A stretch of DNA of 64,000 nt from Brucella thiophenivorans. Its GTDB lineage: Bacteria; Pseudomonadota; Alphaproteobacteria; Rhizobiales; Rhizobiaceae. The notes below the pieces were generated by a model that was not told where the DNA came from, made no database searches, and saw nothing but the letters and a program-made list of their open reading frames with translations. The stretch's first letter is position 1. The number at the start of each line of letters is the position of its first letter. The stretch covers positions 124,001 to 188,000 of the forward strand of contig NZ_NNRJ01000015.1 of the NCBI RefSeq assembly GCF_002252445.1, in the 5' to 3' direction. Both the position numbers and the translations under genes were made by a program. Shown here piece by piece: positions 1-8,920 of this stretch.

Positions 1-1028
1 GCTTCCTGAACGCCAGTTGCGCCGAGAGAATGGCCAGTCAATGACTTGGTGGCAGCAATTGGTGGGCAGGCATCGCCTGAGCCAAACACCTGACGGATTG
101 CTTCGATTTCCGGAGCGTCGCCTGCTGGTGTCGAGGTTGCATGCGGATTGATGTAATCAATCTTGCCCGTAACGGTCGAGAGCGCCATTTTCATACAGCG
201 AATGGCACCTTCACCCGATGGAGCGACCATGTCATAACCATCTGATGTTGCGCCATAGCCAACGATTTCGCCGTAAATCTTGGCACCACGCGCAAGCGCA
301 GTTTCCATATCTTCCAGCACCAGAACGCCCGCACCACCTGCAATGACAAAGCCATCGCGGTTTTTGTCATAAGCGCGGGAAGCGGTCGAAGGTGTGTCGT
401 TATATTTCGACGACATGGCGCCCATGGCATCGAACAGCACCGAAAGTGTCCAGTCGAGGTCTTCACAGCCACCCGCGAATACGCGGTCCTGTTTGCCATA
501 CTGGATCATTTCATAGGCATTGCCGATGCAATGATTCGATGTCGCACAAGCCGACGAGATCGAATAATTGACCCCCTTGATCTTGAAGAATGTCGCAAGC
601 GTTGCCGAAGCCGTCGAACTCATGGCTTTTGGCACAGCAAAAGGACCAACGCGCTTTGGGCCTTTTTCGCGGGTTATATCAGCCGAATCGACAATCGTAC
701 GTGTCGAAGGACCGCCTGAACCCATGATTATGCCGGTACGATCATTGGAGACTTCCTCCTCCGAAAGACCTGCATCGGCAATTGCCTGATCCATGGCGAC
801 GTGATTCCATGCCGTACCACGGCCGTGAAAACGCATGGCGCGGCGGTCAACGAGCGCCTCGACATCAATCTTTGGAATGCCGTGAACCTGGCAACGGAAA
901 CCGAGTTCGCCGTATTCCTCAGCGCGTGTAATACCGGATTTGGCATCGCGCAGCGAGGCTGTGACCTCTTCGGTGTTATTTCCAATTGAGGATACAATCC
1001 CCATACCCGTTACGACCACACGCCGCAT
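1..1028 (-). CDS. fabB: 3-oxoacyl-ACP synthase I (FabB), C-terminus cut by window edge
   Basis: This is the condensing enzyme that elongates acyl-ACP and, together with FabA, makes unsaturated fatty acids in the cytoplasm. About 342 codons are visible, opening [16 protein letters not shown]. The nucleophile Cys is near residue 161 in [11 protein letters not shown]. Both active-site His motifs are present ([12 protein letters not shown] and SLTGHS), so only the last roughly 60 residues of a family of about 405 lie outside the window. The ATG is preceded by AAGGAGAACGCG. It is downstream of fabA in the same direction with a gap of about 150 bases, so the two are probably co-transcribed. In relatives fabI usually follows, beyond the edge here. 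Confidence 0.95.
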   Translation of the reverse strand, partial: MRRVVVTGMGIVSSIGNNTEEVTASLRDAKSGITRAEEYGELGFRCQVHGIPKIDVEALVDRRAMRFHGRGTAWNHVAMDQAIADAGLSEEEVSNDRTGIIMGSGGPSTRTIVDSADITREKGPKRVGPFAVPKAMSSTASATLATFFKIKGVNYSISSACATSNHCIGNAYEMIQYGKQDRVFAGGCEDLDWTLSVLFDAMGAMSSKYNDTPSTASRAYDKNRDGFVIAGGAGVLVLEDMETALARGAKIYGEIVGYGATSDGYDMVAPSGEGAIRCMKMALSTVTGKIDYINPHATSTPAGDAPEIEAIRQVFGSGDACPPIAATKSLTGHSLGATGVQE

Positions 1029-1177
1029 CGCGTTCTCCTTTACACCTGTTCCGTGCGACCAACCCGAAAAGTTGACCGTTGTTCCCGGTTACATAGGTGC
1101 GATCTTCGCATATTTTGAGCGCGGCTGCATGAAAACTCTATATTTTTTTGCAATTGCGCCCGTGAATGATGGTTGAA

Positions 1178-1696
1178 TTAAGCGCCGTCGCCGTCCTTGG
1201 ACAAGCCGACGCGAAGGTCGCTTGCTTTATAGATGGTTTCGCCATCAGCCTTGAGCCAGCCATCGGCTGTGCCAAGAACAAGGCGACCGCGCATGACGCG
1301 CTTGAAGTCGATACCGTATTGCAGAAGCTTGGTGTGCGGGCGGATCATGCCCTTGAACTTCACTTCGCCGGTTGAAAGCGCCATGCCGCGACCCGGCTCG
1401 CCGAGCCAGCCGAGGAAGAAGCCCGTCAGCTGCCACATGCCGTCGAGGCCAAGGCAGCCCGGCATGATCGGATTGCCCTGAAAATGGCATGGGAAATACC
1501 AGTCATCGGGACTGACATCGTATTCAGCACGGATATAGCCCTTGTCGAACTCACCGCCGGTTTCGGAAATCTCGGTGATGCGGTGCACCATCAGCATTGG
1601 TGGCAGGGGGAGCTGTGCATTGCCGGGACCGAACAATTCGCCGCGCGCGCAGCTTAAGAGCTCTTCATACCCGTAGCTCGATTTCTGTTCTGCCAT
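1178..1696 (-). CDS. fabA: 3-hydroxydecanoyl-ACP dehydratase/isomerase FabA
   Basis: FabA dehydrates 3-hydroxydecanoyl-ACP and isomerises the product to cis-3-decenoyl-ACP, the branch point to unsaturated fatty acids. The hot-dog fold signature [24 protein letters not shown] carries the catalytic His (residue 71) and Asp (residue 85). The 172-residue length is normal for the family. I chose the ATG at 1696 rather than an in-frame ATG seven codons upstream because GGGAGG lies directly before it. The gene is divergent from irr, leaving a shared promoter region of about 260 bases. That divergent irr/fabA-fabB layout is common in Rhizobiales. Confidence 0.96.
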   Translation of the reverse strand: MAEQKSSYGYEELLSCARGELFGPGNAQLPLPPMLMVHRITEISETGGEFDKGYIRAEYDVSPDDWYFPCHFQGNPIMPGCLGLDGMWQLTGFFLGWLGEPGRGMALSTGEVKFKGMIRPHTKLLQYGIDFKRVMRGRLVLGTADGWLKADGETIYKASDLRVGLSKDGDGA

Positions 1697-1957
1697 TACG
1701 CCTCCCTTGAGGATCATTCTGATTTGACCGCTTTGAGTATCTTAAGCGGTCAGGTTGTCGTTTTTCCGGGACACCTCTAACATAGAGTGCCTCCGTCAGT
1801 AAAATAGTGTGCGTGGTTTTCCAAAAAAAGCCGGGATTACCATGCCTATTGATACTTAATTCGCAACGGCATATATCAATGTCAGTATGCAATGGGCAAC
1901 AGCCCGTTTAATCTTTGACGAAATTGCTACAAGCTTGTGACGGATCCAAGGGTGAAA

Positions 1958-2398
1958 ATGCAGAATTATCATGCCAGCCACTCGATGGTTTCAATGGAAG
2001 AGCGCCTTCGCAGCGCGGGTTTGCGCCCGACGCGCCAGCGTATTTCGCTTGCCAGCCTGATCTATGCTCAGGGTGACCGCCACCTTTCCGCTGAAGACCT
2101 TCATGAAGAAGCGGTACTCGCAGATGTGCCGGTTTCGCTTGCGACCGTCTACAACACACTGCACCAGTTTACCGAAGCTGGTATGCTACGCATCATTGCG
2201 GTTGAAGGATCGAAAACCTATTTCGATACCAATATTTCGGATCACCAGCATTTCTTCCTTGAAGGAGAAAATGTGGTTTTCGATATTCCGCACGGCGAGC
2301 GTGGTCAGCCAACGGTTTCCAACATGCCGGAAGCACCGGAAGGCATGGAAATCGTCAATGTAGACATTATCGTGCGCCTGCGCCGCAAGACGCGATAA
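1958..2398 (+). CDS. irr: Fur-family iron response regulator Irr
   Basis: Irr is the haem-sensing transcription factor that controls iron and haem genes in Rhizobiales and Brucella. The 146-residue product has the Fur winged-helix DNA-binding half (LRPTRQRISLASLIY and VSLATVYNTLHQFTEAGML) and a C-terminal dimerisation half with the His-containing DHQHFF segment, where Irr proteins bind haem or metal. The GCPWD-type haem regulatory motif of Bradyrhizobium Irr is absent, as is usual outside Bradyrhizobium. The ATG at 1958 has AAGGGTG in front. A GTG seven codons upstream is possible but less well placed. It ends at a strong terminator and is convergent with a GNAT gene. Confidence 0.93.
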   Translation: MQNYHASHSMVSMEERLRSAGLRPTRQRISLASLIYAQGDRHLSAEDLHEEAVLADVPVSLATVYNTLHQFTEAGMLRIIAVEGSKTYFDTNISDHQHFFLEGENVVFDIPHGERGQPTVSNMPEAPEGMEIVNVDIIVRLRRKTR

Positions 2399-2418
2399 AT
2401 TTCGCATTATCGAATTTT

Positions 2419-2455
2419 AAAAGCGGGGCAAGCGATCACCCCGCTTTTCTTATTA
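2419..2455. terminator. Bidirectional intrinsic terminator, irr / GNAT
   Basis: A perfect 10-base inverted repeat, AAAAGCGGGG and CCCCGCTTTT, with a 10-base spacer sits between the convergent irr and GNAT genes. A-rich and T-rich flanks on each side let it act on both strands. Confidence 0.85.
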
Positions 2456-2902
2456 GGCTTTCAGTTCCATCTGGATATTTGCGAATGGTAGATCGTTATC
2501 GTCTTTCGGACGAGAGCTGATCTGATGAAAACCAAGCTGCTTATAGAAAGCACACGCCCTGACATTATCGGCGTAAACCTCAAGTGAGAGCTTGCCTTTC
2601 ATGGCCAGAGCATGGGCGATTAATTGACGTCCAATGCCATGGCCCTGATTAAGCGGGTCGACAAACAGCCCGCCGATAAAGCTATCCAATAGGCCGATAA
2701 AACCCACTGGCCTGCCATCAATGACAGCAACAAAGGTTTCGGACTTTTCCAAATAGATGTCTTCGATCAACATTTGTTGTTTGCGCAGTAAATCTTGACC
2801 CAGAAATGCATGCGCTTCAATTGATGCACGGTACCAAATAGAAGACAAAGTTGGTTTGTCCGTCGCTTCATAAGCGCGGATATCAAGGATCAGAGTTTTC
2901 AT
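2453..2902 (-). CDS. GNAT family N-acetyltransferase
   Basis: A 149-residue single-domain acetyltransferase opening MKTLILDIRAYEATD. The acetyl-CoA binding motif A is visible as GGLFVDPLNQGHGIGRQLI, followed by the ADNVRACAFYKQLGF segment typical of small GNATs that act on low-molecular-weight substrates. The substrate cannot be read from sequence. A longer in-frame extension upstream (to 3055) has no family similarity and overlaps the spacer, so I use the ATG at 2902, which has GGAAA seven bases before it. It lies downstream of the SH3 gene on the same strand but 160 bases away, so co-transcription is uncertain. Confidence 0.85.
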   Translation of the reverse strand: MKTLILDIRAYEATDKPTLSSIWYRASIEAHAFLGQDLLRKQQMLIEDIYLEKSETFVAVIDGRPVGFIGLLDSFIGGLFVDPLNQGHGIGRQLIAHALAMKGKLSLEVYADNVRACAFYKQLGFHQISSRPKDDNDLPFANIQMELKA

Positions 2903-3066
2903 GATGTTTCCAGAGTTTTGATATGCACAAATAAACCACCCAAACAGGTAGGGTTCAAATCCGTTAAGACGGAAGCGATGAACGTCTGCGCATAAAACTC
3001 CTTCTTCGTTGTCTGACAAAACTAATGCTATCGACAGATATGCGTCAAGGTGCAATCATTTATCGA

Positions 3067-3639
3067 TCAGTCAAACACTTCACCCGGATAGACACCCCAT
3101 AGATCGGATTGTCTGATCCAGCCTCGCGTGCCCTGAACGTCCATATGGCACCAGCTTCCATTGCATTGGCGAACCGTACCGATGACGTTCGGTTCTATTT
3201 CTGCCGAAACGGCTGATGTCTCCACCGGATCGCGGTGCATGATGATCATGGAACCATCATTGTTCTTTTGCCATGGTGCCGTTACTGCGGTCCGCTTGCC
3301 CGATAGTAGTGACTGATAGACCCAGCCTTCGGTGCCATCTGCATCGCGGATGCGGCGCCAGTTGTCATATTCCTGAATGATTTCGACAGGCAGACCGGAT
3401 TTCATGAAAAGCCATGAAACCGGATAATCGCGTCCTGGCCCGATGCGAAGATTAACACGTGCGGGCTTAAGGCTGACAAAGCGTGGCACAGGCAGTCCGC
3501 TAGCGCCAAGTGCGGTGCCTGATGACGCCTGAGCATTGGTGGCGTGGTAATGCGATGCACCCAGAGGTGCAATGACCATCAGCAATGCGATGCTGCAAAG
3601 CGCTGCGATAAAAAAGCGTTGCGAAAGTACTCGATACAA
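3067..3639 (-). CDS. Secreted SH3-domain (SH3b-like) protein
   Basis: A 190-residue exported protein with an N-terminal signal-like hydrophobic stretch (about residues 8-28, FFIAALCSIALLMVIAPLGA). It has two bacterial SH3-type repeats. The first begins RVNLRIGPGRDYPV and ends with GTEGWVYQSLL. The second ends GTRGWIRQSDLWGVYPGE. Such domains usually bind cell-wall or periplasmic ligands, but the partner is unknown. The start is a TTG, supported by AGAGG six bases upstream. No in-frame ATG would keep the signal peptide. The two Cys in CNGSWCH may form a periplasmic disulfide. Confidence 0.82.
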   Translation of the reverse strand: MYRVLSQRFFIAALCSIALLMVIAPLGASHYHATNAQASSGTALGASGLPVPRFVSLKPARVNLRIGPGRDYPVSWLFMKSGLPVEIIQEYDNWRRIRDADGTEGWVYQSLLSGKRTAVTAPWQKNNDGSMIIMHRDPVETSAVSAEIEPNVIGTVRQCNGSWCHMDVQGTRGWIRQSDLWGVYPGEVFD

Positions 3640-3852
3640 TTGTGACCTCTCGCCGTCCTGTCATGTCGAGGCAGTTTCAGGACAGGGGGAGGAACGTCTG
3701 AAACTGTTGAATGAATAAATTGTGCGGTTTGTCCGCGTTTGATGCCGCTTTTACGATTCTGTTTTTCTTTGTCTTTGCTGCGCCGCCTTGCTAGAGATGA
3801 GCAGCCGAAGCAAAATCGCATATTGCACCTTCTTGGTTAAGGAGGTCTCAAC

Positions 3853-3963
3853 ATGTTAAAGGCAAGGCAGTGTTCCTGTGAAGTTTGTGAGCGTGCACAG
3901 GTAAAGCTGCTCAAAAAAATGGGGTGGAGATGTCGAACAAGAAAAAACCGCTGGTTGTTCTGA
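3853..3963 (+). CDS. Possible Cys-rich small ORF overlapping the next gene's start
   Basis: A 36-codon ORF, opening MLKARQCSCEVCERAQV, has one of the strongest Shine-Dalgarno sequences in the window (AAGGAGGT, six bases before the ATG). Four Cys occur, three in a CxCxxC arrangement. It runs out of frame past the start of the 2-hydroxyacid dehydrogenase at 3930 and stops inside it, so its translation could feed or gate the downstream start. I recognise no family. It may be a leader peptide or a chance ORF, and codon-level conservation is unknown. Confidence 0.4.
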   Translation: MLKARQCSCEVCERAQVKLLKKMGWRCRTRKNRWLF

Positions 3964-4934
3964 CCCGGAAACTGCCTGACCCGGTGGAAACCCGAATGCG
4001 GGAATTGTTCGACGCCCGTCTGAATATAGACGATCACCGCATGTCGCAGCCCGAAATCATCGCGGCGATGAAAGAGGCCGATGTTCTTGTGCCTTGCATC
4101 ACCGATGTGATCGACGCGGCAGCGATTGAACAGGCTGGTCCCAATCTCAAACTTATCGCCAATTTTGGCAACGGCGTTGATAATATTGACGTGGCCGCGG
4201 CTGCAAAGCGCGGCATTGCCGTCACCAACACCCCCAATGTGCTGACCGAAGATACCGCCGATATGACGCTGGCGCTTTTATTGATGGTGCCGCGCCGTCT
4301 GGTTGAAGGTGCCAATGTGTTGGGCGAACGCGATGGCGAATGGCCAGGCTGGTCGCCGACTTGGATGCTCGGACGCCGCATCTGGGGCAAGCGCTTAGGC
4401 ATTGTCGGTATGGGCCGCATTGGTACGGCTGTTGCACGCCGCGCCAAGGCTTTCGGTCTTTCGATCCATTACCACAATCGCAAGCGGGTGAACGCGCAGG
4501 TCGAAGAAGAGTTGGAAGCCACCTATTGGGACAGTCTCGACCAGATGCTGGCGCGCATGGATATTATTTCGGTCAATTGTCCGTCGACACCGGCGACTTT
4601 CCATCTGCTTTCTGCACGACGGATCGCCTTGATGCAGCCGACCGCTTATCTGGTGAATACGGCGCGTGGTCAGATTATTGATGAGAACGCGCTGGTCGAT
4701 CTGATCGAGCAGGGCAAGATTGCCGGTGCAGGTCTTGATGTGTTCGAGCATGAGCCTGCGGTTAATCCCCGCCTGCTCTCACTGGCCGAAAAAGGCAAGG
4801 TCGTGCTGCTGCCGCATATGGGATCGGCCACCATCGAAGGCCGTGTCGATATGGGTGACAAAGTAATCATCAATATCAGGGCATTTGTTGACGGGCATCG
4901 CCCGCCGGATCGCGTGCTGCCGAACAGAACCTGA
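3930..4934 (+). CDS. D-isomer-specific 2-hydroxyacid dehydrogenase (glyoxylate/hydroxypyruvate reductase type)
   Basis: A 334-residue NAD(P)H-dependent reductase of the GyaR/SerA fold. The Rossmann motif is GIVGMGRIGTAVARR. The catalytic triad is visible as Arg in NTARGQ, Glu in VFEHEP and His in LLPHMGS. The length and the N-terminal LTRKLPDPVETRMRELF segment fit glyoxylate reductase, though the precise substrate is inferred. The start is the ATG at 3930 after GGGGTGGAG; a GTG two codons upstream is also possible. The first codons overlap a small Cys-rich ORF in another frame. It is convergent with the alpha/beta hydrolase, with only one base between the stop codons. Confidence 0.88.
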   Translation: MSNKKKPLVVLTRKLPDPVETRMRELFDARLNIDDHRMSQPEIIAAMKEADVLVPCITDVIDAAAIEQAGPNLKLIANFGNGVDNIDVAAAAKRGIAVTNTPNVLTEDTADMTLALLLMVPRRLVEGANVLGERDGEWPGWSPTWMLGRRIWGKRLGIVGMGRIGTAVARRAKAFGLSIHYHNRKRVNAQVEEELEATYWDSLDQMLARMDIISVNCPSTPATFHLLSARRIALMQPTAYLVNTARGQIIDENALVDLIEQGKIAGAGLDVFEHEPAVNPRLLSLAEKGKVVLLPHMGSATIEGRVDMGDKVIINIRAFVDGHRPPDRVLPNRT

Positions 4935-4935
4935 A

Positions 4936-5772
4936 TTATTTACTGGCGGTGAGGGGATCAGTGGCCGTATCGCCAGCAATGAACTTGAGAACCGAGCGTG
5001 CGTAAAGACGCGGGTTTTCTGCCGGAACACCATGACCCGAATCGGGCAGGATGAGCAGTTTCGCACCCGGAATATGATGCGCCATAAATTCAGTATGCTC
5101 ACGCGTAATGGCCGTATCGCGATCACCGATTACGATGGCGGTTCGCACATTGATGTTCGAGAGATCCTCTGCTGAGTAATTCGGCTCATTCGCCCAGAGG
5201 GCATGAATTTCCTTGTCGATGCTTTTATAGTGGCGCAGTTCAGGAATAGGCTTTCCCTCTGCGCGCGCAAGCGCATAGCCGGTCGAGCCTTCCGGCGAGG
5301 CATTGGCAGCTTGTGCAAACAGGCTTTTCAACCGTTCGGGATAGCGCATGGCAATGTCGAGACCAATAATACCGCCATCGCTCCAGCCGACCAGATCGAC
5401 CTTGTCGATGTTGAGATAATCGAGCAACGCCACATAATCATCAGCCATCAATGCATAGGTGATCGGCTCATCGGTGCGGGTTGAGCAACCCTGTCCGCGA
5501 CTGTCAGCCAGAATCACCGTGTGATCGCGCCCCAGAATCGGCAATTGCGCATCCCAGACATGCTGGTCGGACAGGCCGCCATGAATAAGCAGAATCGGCG
5601 GTCCCTTGCCGACAACGCGATAATACATCTCAATGCCGTTGACGCTTGCAAAGCTCGCTGGTGCAGCGGTGATGGTCATGCGGGCGATTCTTTCAAAGGA
5701 GACGGCAGAAGGGAAAAAGGCCGTGAGGCCGAGTACCAGCCCTGCAATCCATAATGTCCCTTTGCTCTTCAT
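4936..5772 (-). CDS. Exported alpha/beta hydrolase
   Basis: A 278-residue alpha/beta-hydrolase with an N-terminal signal or anchor segment (GTLWIAGLVLGLTAFFPSAV). The oxyanion motif is HGG. The nucleophile elbow is GWSDGG, giving Ser. The acid is in GDRDTAI and the catalytic His in DSGHGVPAE. It resembles 3-oxoadipate enol-lactonase-like or esterase enzymes, but the N-terminal export signal argues against a cytoplasmic catabolic role. The ATG at 5772 is ten bases after the NlpC/P60 stop, so this is the last gene of a tight three-gene unit (MarR, NlpC/P60, hydrolase). Confidence 0.85.
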   Translation of the reverse strand: MKSKGTLWIAGLVLGLTAFFPSAVSFERIARMTITAAPASFASVNGIEMYYRVVGKGPPILLIHGGLSDQHVWDAQLPILGRDHTVILADSRGQGCSTRTDEPITYALMADDYVALLDYLNIDKVDLVGWSDGGIIGLDIAMRYPERLKSLFAQAANASPEGSTGYALARAEGKPIPELRHYKSIDKEIHALWANEPNYSAEDLSNINVRTAIVIGDRDTAITREHTEFMAHHIPGAKLLILPDSGHGVPAENPRLYARSVLKFIAGDTATDPLTASK

Positions 5773-5782
5773 CGTCTCACGC

Positions 5783-6643
5783 TTATGGCCTTCTGATGAG
5801 CGTCGGCAGATCATAAAGATACGCGATGCGTTTAATTGCGTCCTTCAGCGGTTCAAGCGTTACGGTCATCGTGTGGCCGCTGGCATGAAGGAGCATCTCC
5901 GGCGATTGGCAGATCGCAACATGGCCTTTCCAGAAAACGAGATCACCCCGTTTGAGATTGGAATAATCGGCATTAGGCTCGATGATGTCACCGAGCGAAT
6001 TTTCCTGCATGTCCGAATCGCGCAGAACTGATCTGCCAGCAACCCACATCGACAATTGCACCAGACCAGAGCAATCGATGCCAAAGCCTGATGTGCCGCC
6101 CCAAAGATACGGCGTGTGCAGAAGTGTTTCTGCAACCGCCACAAAATCATTGGCATGTTCGCCCAATGGCGCCAGATGCTTTGCGATCAGTGCCTCTCCA
6201 CTCTCAAGCAAGGCATATTCAGTGCCGCGCTTTTCCGACGAGCCAACGATTCGCACGCGGGAACCAAGTGACAGCGCCTGAGAATGCGGAAAACGAAGAT
6301 CATTGCCGGGATAGACGAAAGTACGTGGAACAATCACCATATGCGTCGACTCGCCGACAGGCTTTGCCAGTGAAGCCGCCGAGACGTAGCCGGTATAGCC
6401 GTCGCGTTCTGCCTGAACCCAGCACCAGCCGTCCTGCTCTTCAAAGACGCTCACCATATCGCCGAAGATAATCTGCGTCTGCGGCCCGCTGTCGGGGCGT
6501 GGCTCGGCACGCAGATCGACCACAGAATCAGAAACCTGCATCAGTGTGCCTGCGGTAAAGCGCCCAGCGTCCACCTGACCATTCAGCCGTGCATCGGCGA
6601 GATCAGGGCGGTAGGCGTTGAGACGATGATCAAGCATGCTCAC
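5783..6643 (-). CDS. NlpC/P60 peptidase with SH3 domains
   Basis: A 286-residue predicted cell-wall peptidase. Residues about 30-160 hold two SH3-like segments (VVDLRAEPRPDSGPQTQ and SRVRIVGSSEKRG). The C-terminal NlpC/P60 domain has the catalytic Cys191 in GIDCSGLVQ, His241 in KGHVAI and a third polar residue near HASGH (residues 253-257). Such enzymes cut D-Glu-to-diamino-acid bonds in peptidoglycan stems. No signal peptide is visible, as in dipeptidyl-peptidase VI-like recyclers of this type. The start codon is GTG overlapping the MarR stop (GTGA). An ATG two codons in is the alternative. Translational coupling is likely. Confidence 0.88.
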   Translation of the reverse strand: MSMLDHRLNAYRPDLADARLNGQVDAGRFTAGTLMQVSDSVVDLRAEPRPDSGPQTQIIFGDMVSVFEEQDGWCWVQAERDGYTGYVSAASLAKPVGESTHMVIVPRTFVYPGNDLRFPHSQALSLGSRVRIVGSSEKRGTEYALLESGEALIAKHLAPLGEHANDFVAVAETLLHTPYLWGGTSGFGIDCSGLVQLSMWVAGRSVLRDSDMQENSLGDIIEPNADYSNLKRGDLVFWKGHVAICQSPEMLLHASGHTMTVTLEPLKDAIKRIAYLYDLPTLIRRP

Positions 6644-6990
6644 AATGGTAACTCCCGGGCGTTGGCAATCACGAGATCACCCAGTCTTTCGACATAAAGC
6701 GCACCCGTGACTGTTCTCTTTACTAGCACATTTCTGCGATCTTTTTCATCACGATGCCGGGAGACAAGATCAAGCGTTCCCATCGTATCAAGCGCACGCG
6801 TAATCACTGGCTTGGTGACGTTGAGCTTGGCTGCAAGCCCTCGCACCGTATGCGGAGGCGGCTCCAGATAAATCGTCAGAAGAATGGCGGCCTGCCGCGT
6901 GGTGAGGTCAGGCATTTCATCCTGAACCTGCGCCAGTGAAAGCGTTCTTAGCAACGTTAATGCCTGCAAAGGCTTTAGTTCAACGGGCAT
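6640..6990 (-). CDS. MarR-family-like winged-helix regulator
   Basis: A short 116-residue winged-helix protein. The region DLTTRQAAILLTIYL then VRGLAAKLNVTKPVITRALDTMG gives the helix-turn-helix, and RHRDEKDRRNVLVKRT the wing. It is shorter than typical MarR proteins (about 140), lacking part of the terminal dimerisation helices. Its stop overlaps the start of the NlpC/P60 peptidase by four bases, so it may control that unit or be an adaptor to it. The ligand is unknown. Confidence 0.82.
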   Translation of the reverse strand: MPVELKPLQALTLLRTLSLAQVQDEMPDLTTRQAAILLTIYLEPPPHTVRGLAAKLNVTKPVITRALDTMGTLDLVSRHRDEKDRRNVLVKRTVTGALYVERLGDLVIANARELPL

Positions 6991-7063
6991 ATTTTACGCA
7001 ACGCTCAATATCGTTTCGGTTCCGTATCATTCAACGTCGTTTTTGCTTTGCAGGCAAGCGATT

Positions 7064-8446
7064 TCACTTTGCGGGATATTTTTGCTTAAGAAGCGCATAG
7101 ATCGCACGAATGGCCTGCGCTTCGCCACCGACAGGCGAGGCGGGCTTTTCCACCGGCACCCAGCCGAAAATATCGAAATGCGCCCAGCCTTTTGCCTTTT
7201 CGACAAAGCGGCTCAGGAACAAGGCAGCGGTAACCGAACCGGCAAAACCATCGGTGGTGACATTGTTGATGTCCGCCACGCGCGACGATAGTTTCTGCAC
7301 ATAAGGCGCCCAGAGCGGCATGCGCCAAAGTGGATCAGCCGTCTCAATAGCCTTTTGCGCAATGGTCGCGGCAAGCGCATCATCATGCGTATAAAAAGGC
7401 GGCAGATCAGGGCCAAGCGCCACACGCGCAGCCCCCGTCAGCGTTGCCATATCGATGATGAGTTCCGGCTCTTCTTCATCCGCCAACGCTAGTGCATCGG
7501 CCAGAACCAGACGGCCTTCGGCGTCAGTATTGCCGATTTCAACGGTTAGGCCCTTGCGGCTTTGCAGCACATCGCTTGGACGAAATGCATTGCCTGCAAT
7601 AGAATTCTCAACTGCGGGGATTAGCACGCGCAGGCGAACGGGCAGTTTTGCATCCATAATGATCGAGGCGAGGCCCAGCACATTGGCGGCTCCGCCCATA
7701 TCTTTTTTCATGGTAAGCATGCCGCTCGCAGGTTTGATGTCGAGACCGCCGGTATCAAAACACACGCCTTTGCCAACGAGCGTAATCTTTGGGTCGCTGT
7801 CCTTGCCCCATGTGAGGTCGATGAGACGCGGCGCAATACTGCCTGCGCGACCGACCGCATGGATCATCGGGAAATTCTGTTGAAGCAGAGCATCGCCTTC
7901 AACTGTGCTGACCTTGGCACCATTTTTGCTCGCGAGATCGCGTGCGGCCTGTTCCAGCGCATCCGGTCCCATATCATTGGTCGGCGTGTTGATGAGATCG
8001 CGCGCCAATGTCACCGCATCGGCAATACGGTTGATTTCAGCCGCATCGACAGCTTCCGGCACTGCAAGACGGATGAGCTTATCGCTGCCTTTGCGATAAC
8101 GCGTAAAATTATAGCCACCCATCAGAAATGCGAGGGTTACGAGTTCTGCATGATTCGGCGTGCCTTCAATATGCCAGTCGCCTTCTGGAAGACCGCGTGC
8201 AAGCTTTCCGGCGAGCAGCTGTGACTGGCCACCCTGTTCGTCTTCGCCAGTGCCAAACAATGCACCGGCAATCGCGCCGTCTTTGCCCGGCAGTACGAGA
8301 ATACGCCCGGCTTCCCCGTTAAAATCATGGGCCTTGGCCCAGCTTACGGCGTCTCGTGTTAGACTTAGCTGATCGATAGCATTTTTGCTGATGAACCAGA
8401 TAGGGCGGCTGTCTGCTGATTTTGCGGTAACGATCTCAACGGTCAT
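7064..8446 (-). CDS. M17 leucyl aminopeptidase
   Basis: A 460-residue cytoplasmic metallo-aminopeptidase that releases N-terminal residues from peptides. The dinuclear metal and catalytic motifs are present: LVGKGVCFDTGGLDIKP (Lys and Asp ligands), MKKDMGGAANVLG, and the family signature NTDAEGRLVLADALALAD carrying Asp and Glu ligands and the catalytic Arg. The N-terminal domain (about residues 1-160) is of the shorter, divergent Rhizobiales type rather than the E. coli PepA type. It is transcribed alone, with 73 bases to the MarR gene downstream. Confidence 0.92.
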   Translation of the reverse strand: MTVEIVTAKSADSRPIWFISKNAIDQLSLTRDAVSWAKAHDFNGEAGRILVLPGKDGAIAGALFGTGEDEQGGQSQLLAGKLARGLPEGDWHIEGTPNHAELVTLAFLMGGYNFTRYRKGSDKLIRLAVPEAVDAAEINRIADAVTLARDLINTPTNDMGPDALEQAARDLASKNGAKVSTVEGDALLQQNFPMIHAVGRAGSIAPRLIDLTWGKDSDPKITLVGKGVCFDTGGLDIKPASGMLTMKKDMGGAANVLGLASIIMDAKLPVRLRVLIPAVENSIAGNAFRPSDVLQSRKGLTVEIGNTDAEGRLVLADALALADEEEPELIIDMATLTGAARVALGPDLPPFYTHDDALAATIAQKAIETADPLWRMPLWAPYVQKLSSRVADINNVTTDGFAGSVTAALFLSRFVEKAKGWAHFDIFGWVPVEKPASPVGGEAQAIRAIYALLKQKYPAK

Positions 8447-8545
8447 GATAGTCCTCGGCGATTAAAATTCTGGCTCATCAATAAACAAATAGCCACCCTG
8501 CGTGAACCGGGTGGCCATTCAATTCTGCATGAAGAAAAGCAATTA

Positions 8546-8725
8546 TTAGCGCTGGTTGATCAGATGCACTTGCGCTGCCTGATAATCGAAAGCGGAAGCA
8601 GGCTTTCCGGCAAAAAGCGCCATGCCACTGATAACGGCAATAATCGCAAGCGCACCGATGAGCGTGCATTCGATCATCGCCGCACCCGATCTGTTCCTGA
8701 AAAAGCGCGTCATCAAAGCCGGCAT
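8546..8725 (-). CDS. Flp/Fap-type (type IVb) prepilin-like small protein
   Basis: A 59-codon ORF read on the minus strand, opening MPALMTRFFRNRSGAAMIE. A short basic leader is followed by Gly14, then a hydrophobic helix LIGALAIIAVISGMALF. The Flp prepilin-peptidase signature is G-x4-E-(Y), with Glu at +5; here Glu19 is present but +6 is Cys instead of Tyr. The C-terminus is short and polar (FDYQAAQVHLINQR). No tad/cpa assembly genes are nearby, so it is an orphan. The Shine-Dalgarno is weak (CAGGG), and an ATG at codon 5 is an alternative start. Confidence 0.7.
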   Translation of the reverse strand: MPALMTRFFRNRSGAAMIECTLIGALAIIAVISGMALFAGKPASAFDYQAAQVHLINQR

Positions 8726-8920
8726 GTTATTTACCCTGAGCTGAAGTCTCGTTGGGGTTTCTTTTAGTGCCTGCCAATTGTGATGAGTTTAAGAAACAAG
8801 GAAAATAAATGGTTAATGTGGCTTCGGCGTAACTTCGAGCTGGTTTGGGTTAACGGATGGCAAATGCACGGCTGGGGCCTTATATGAACTGAACTGCGTT
8901 ATTTACCTGGAAGATAATCT

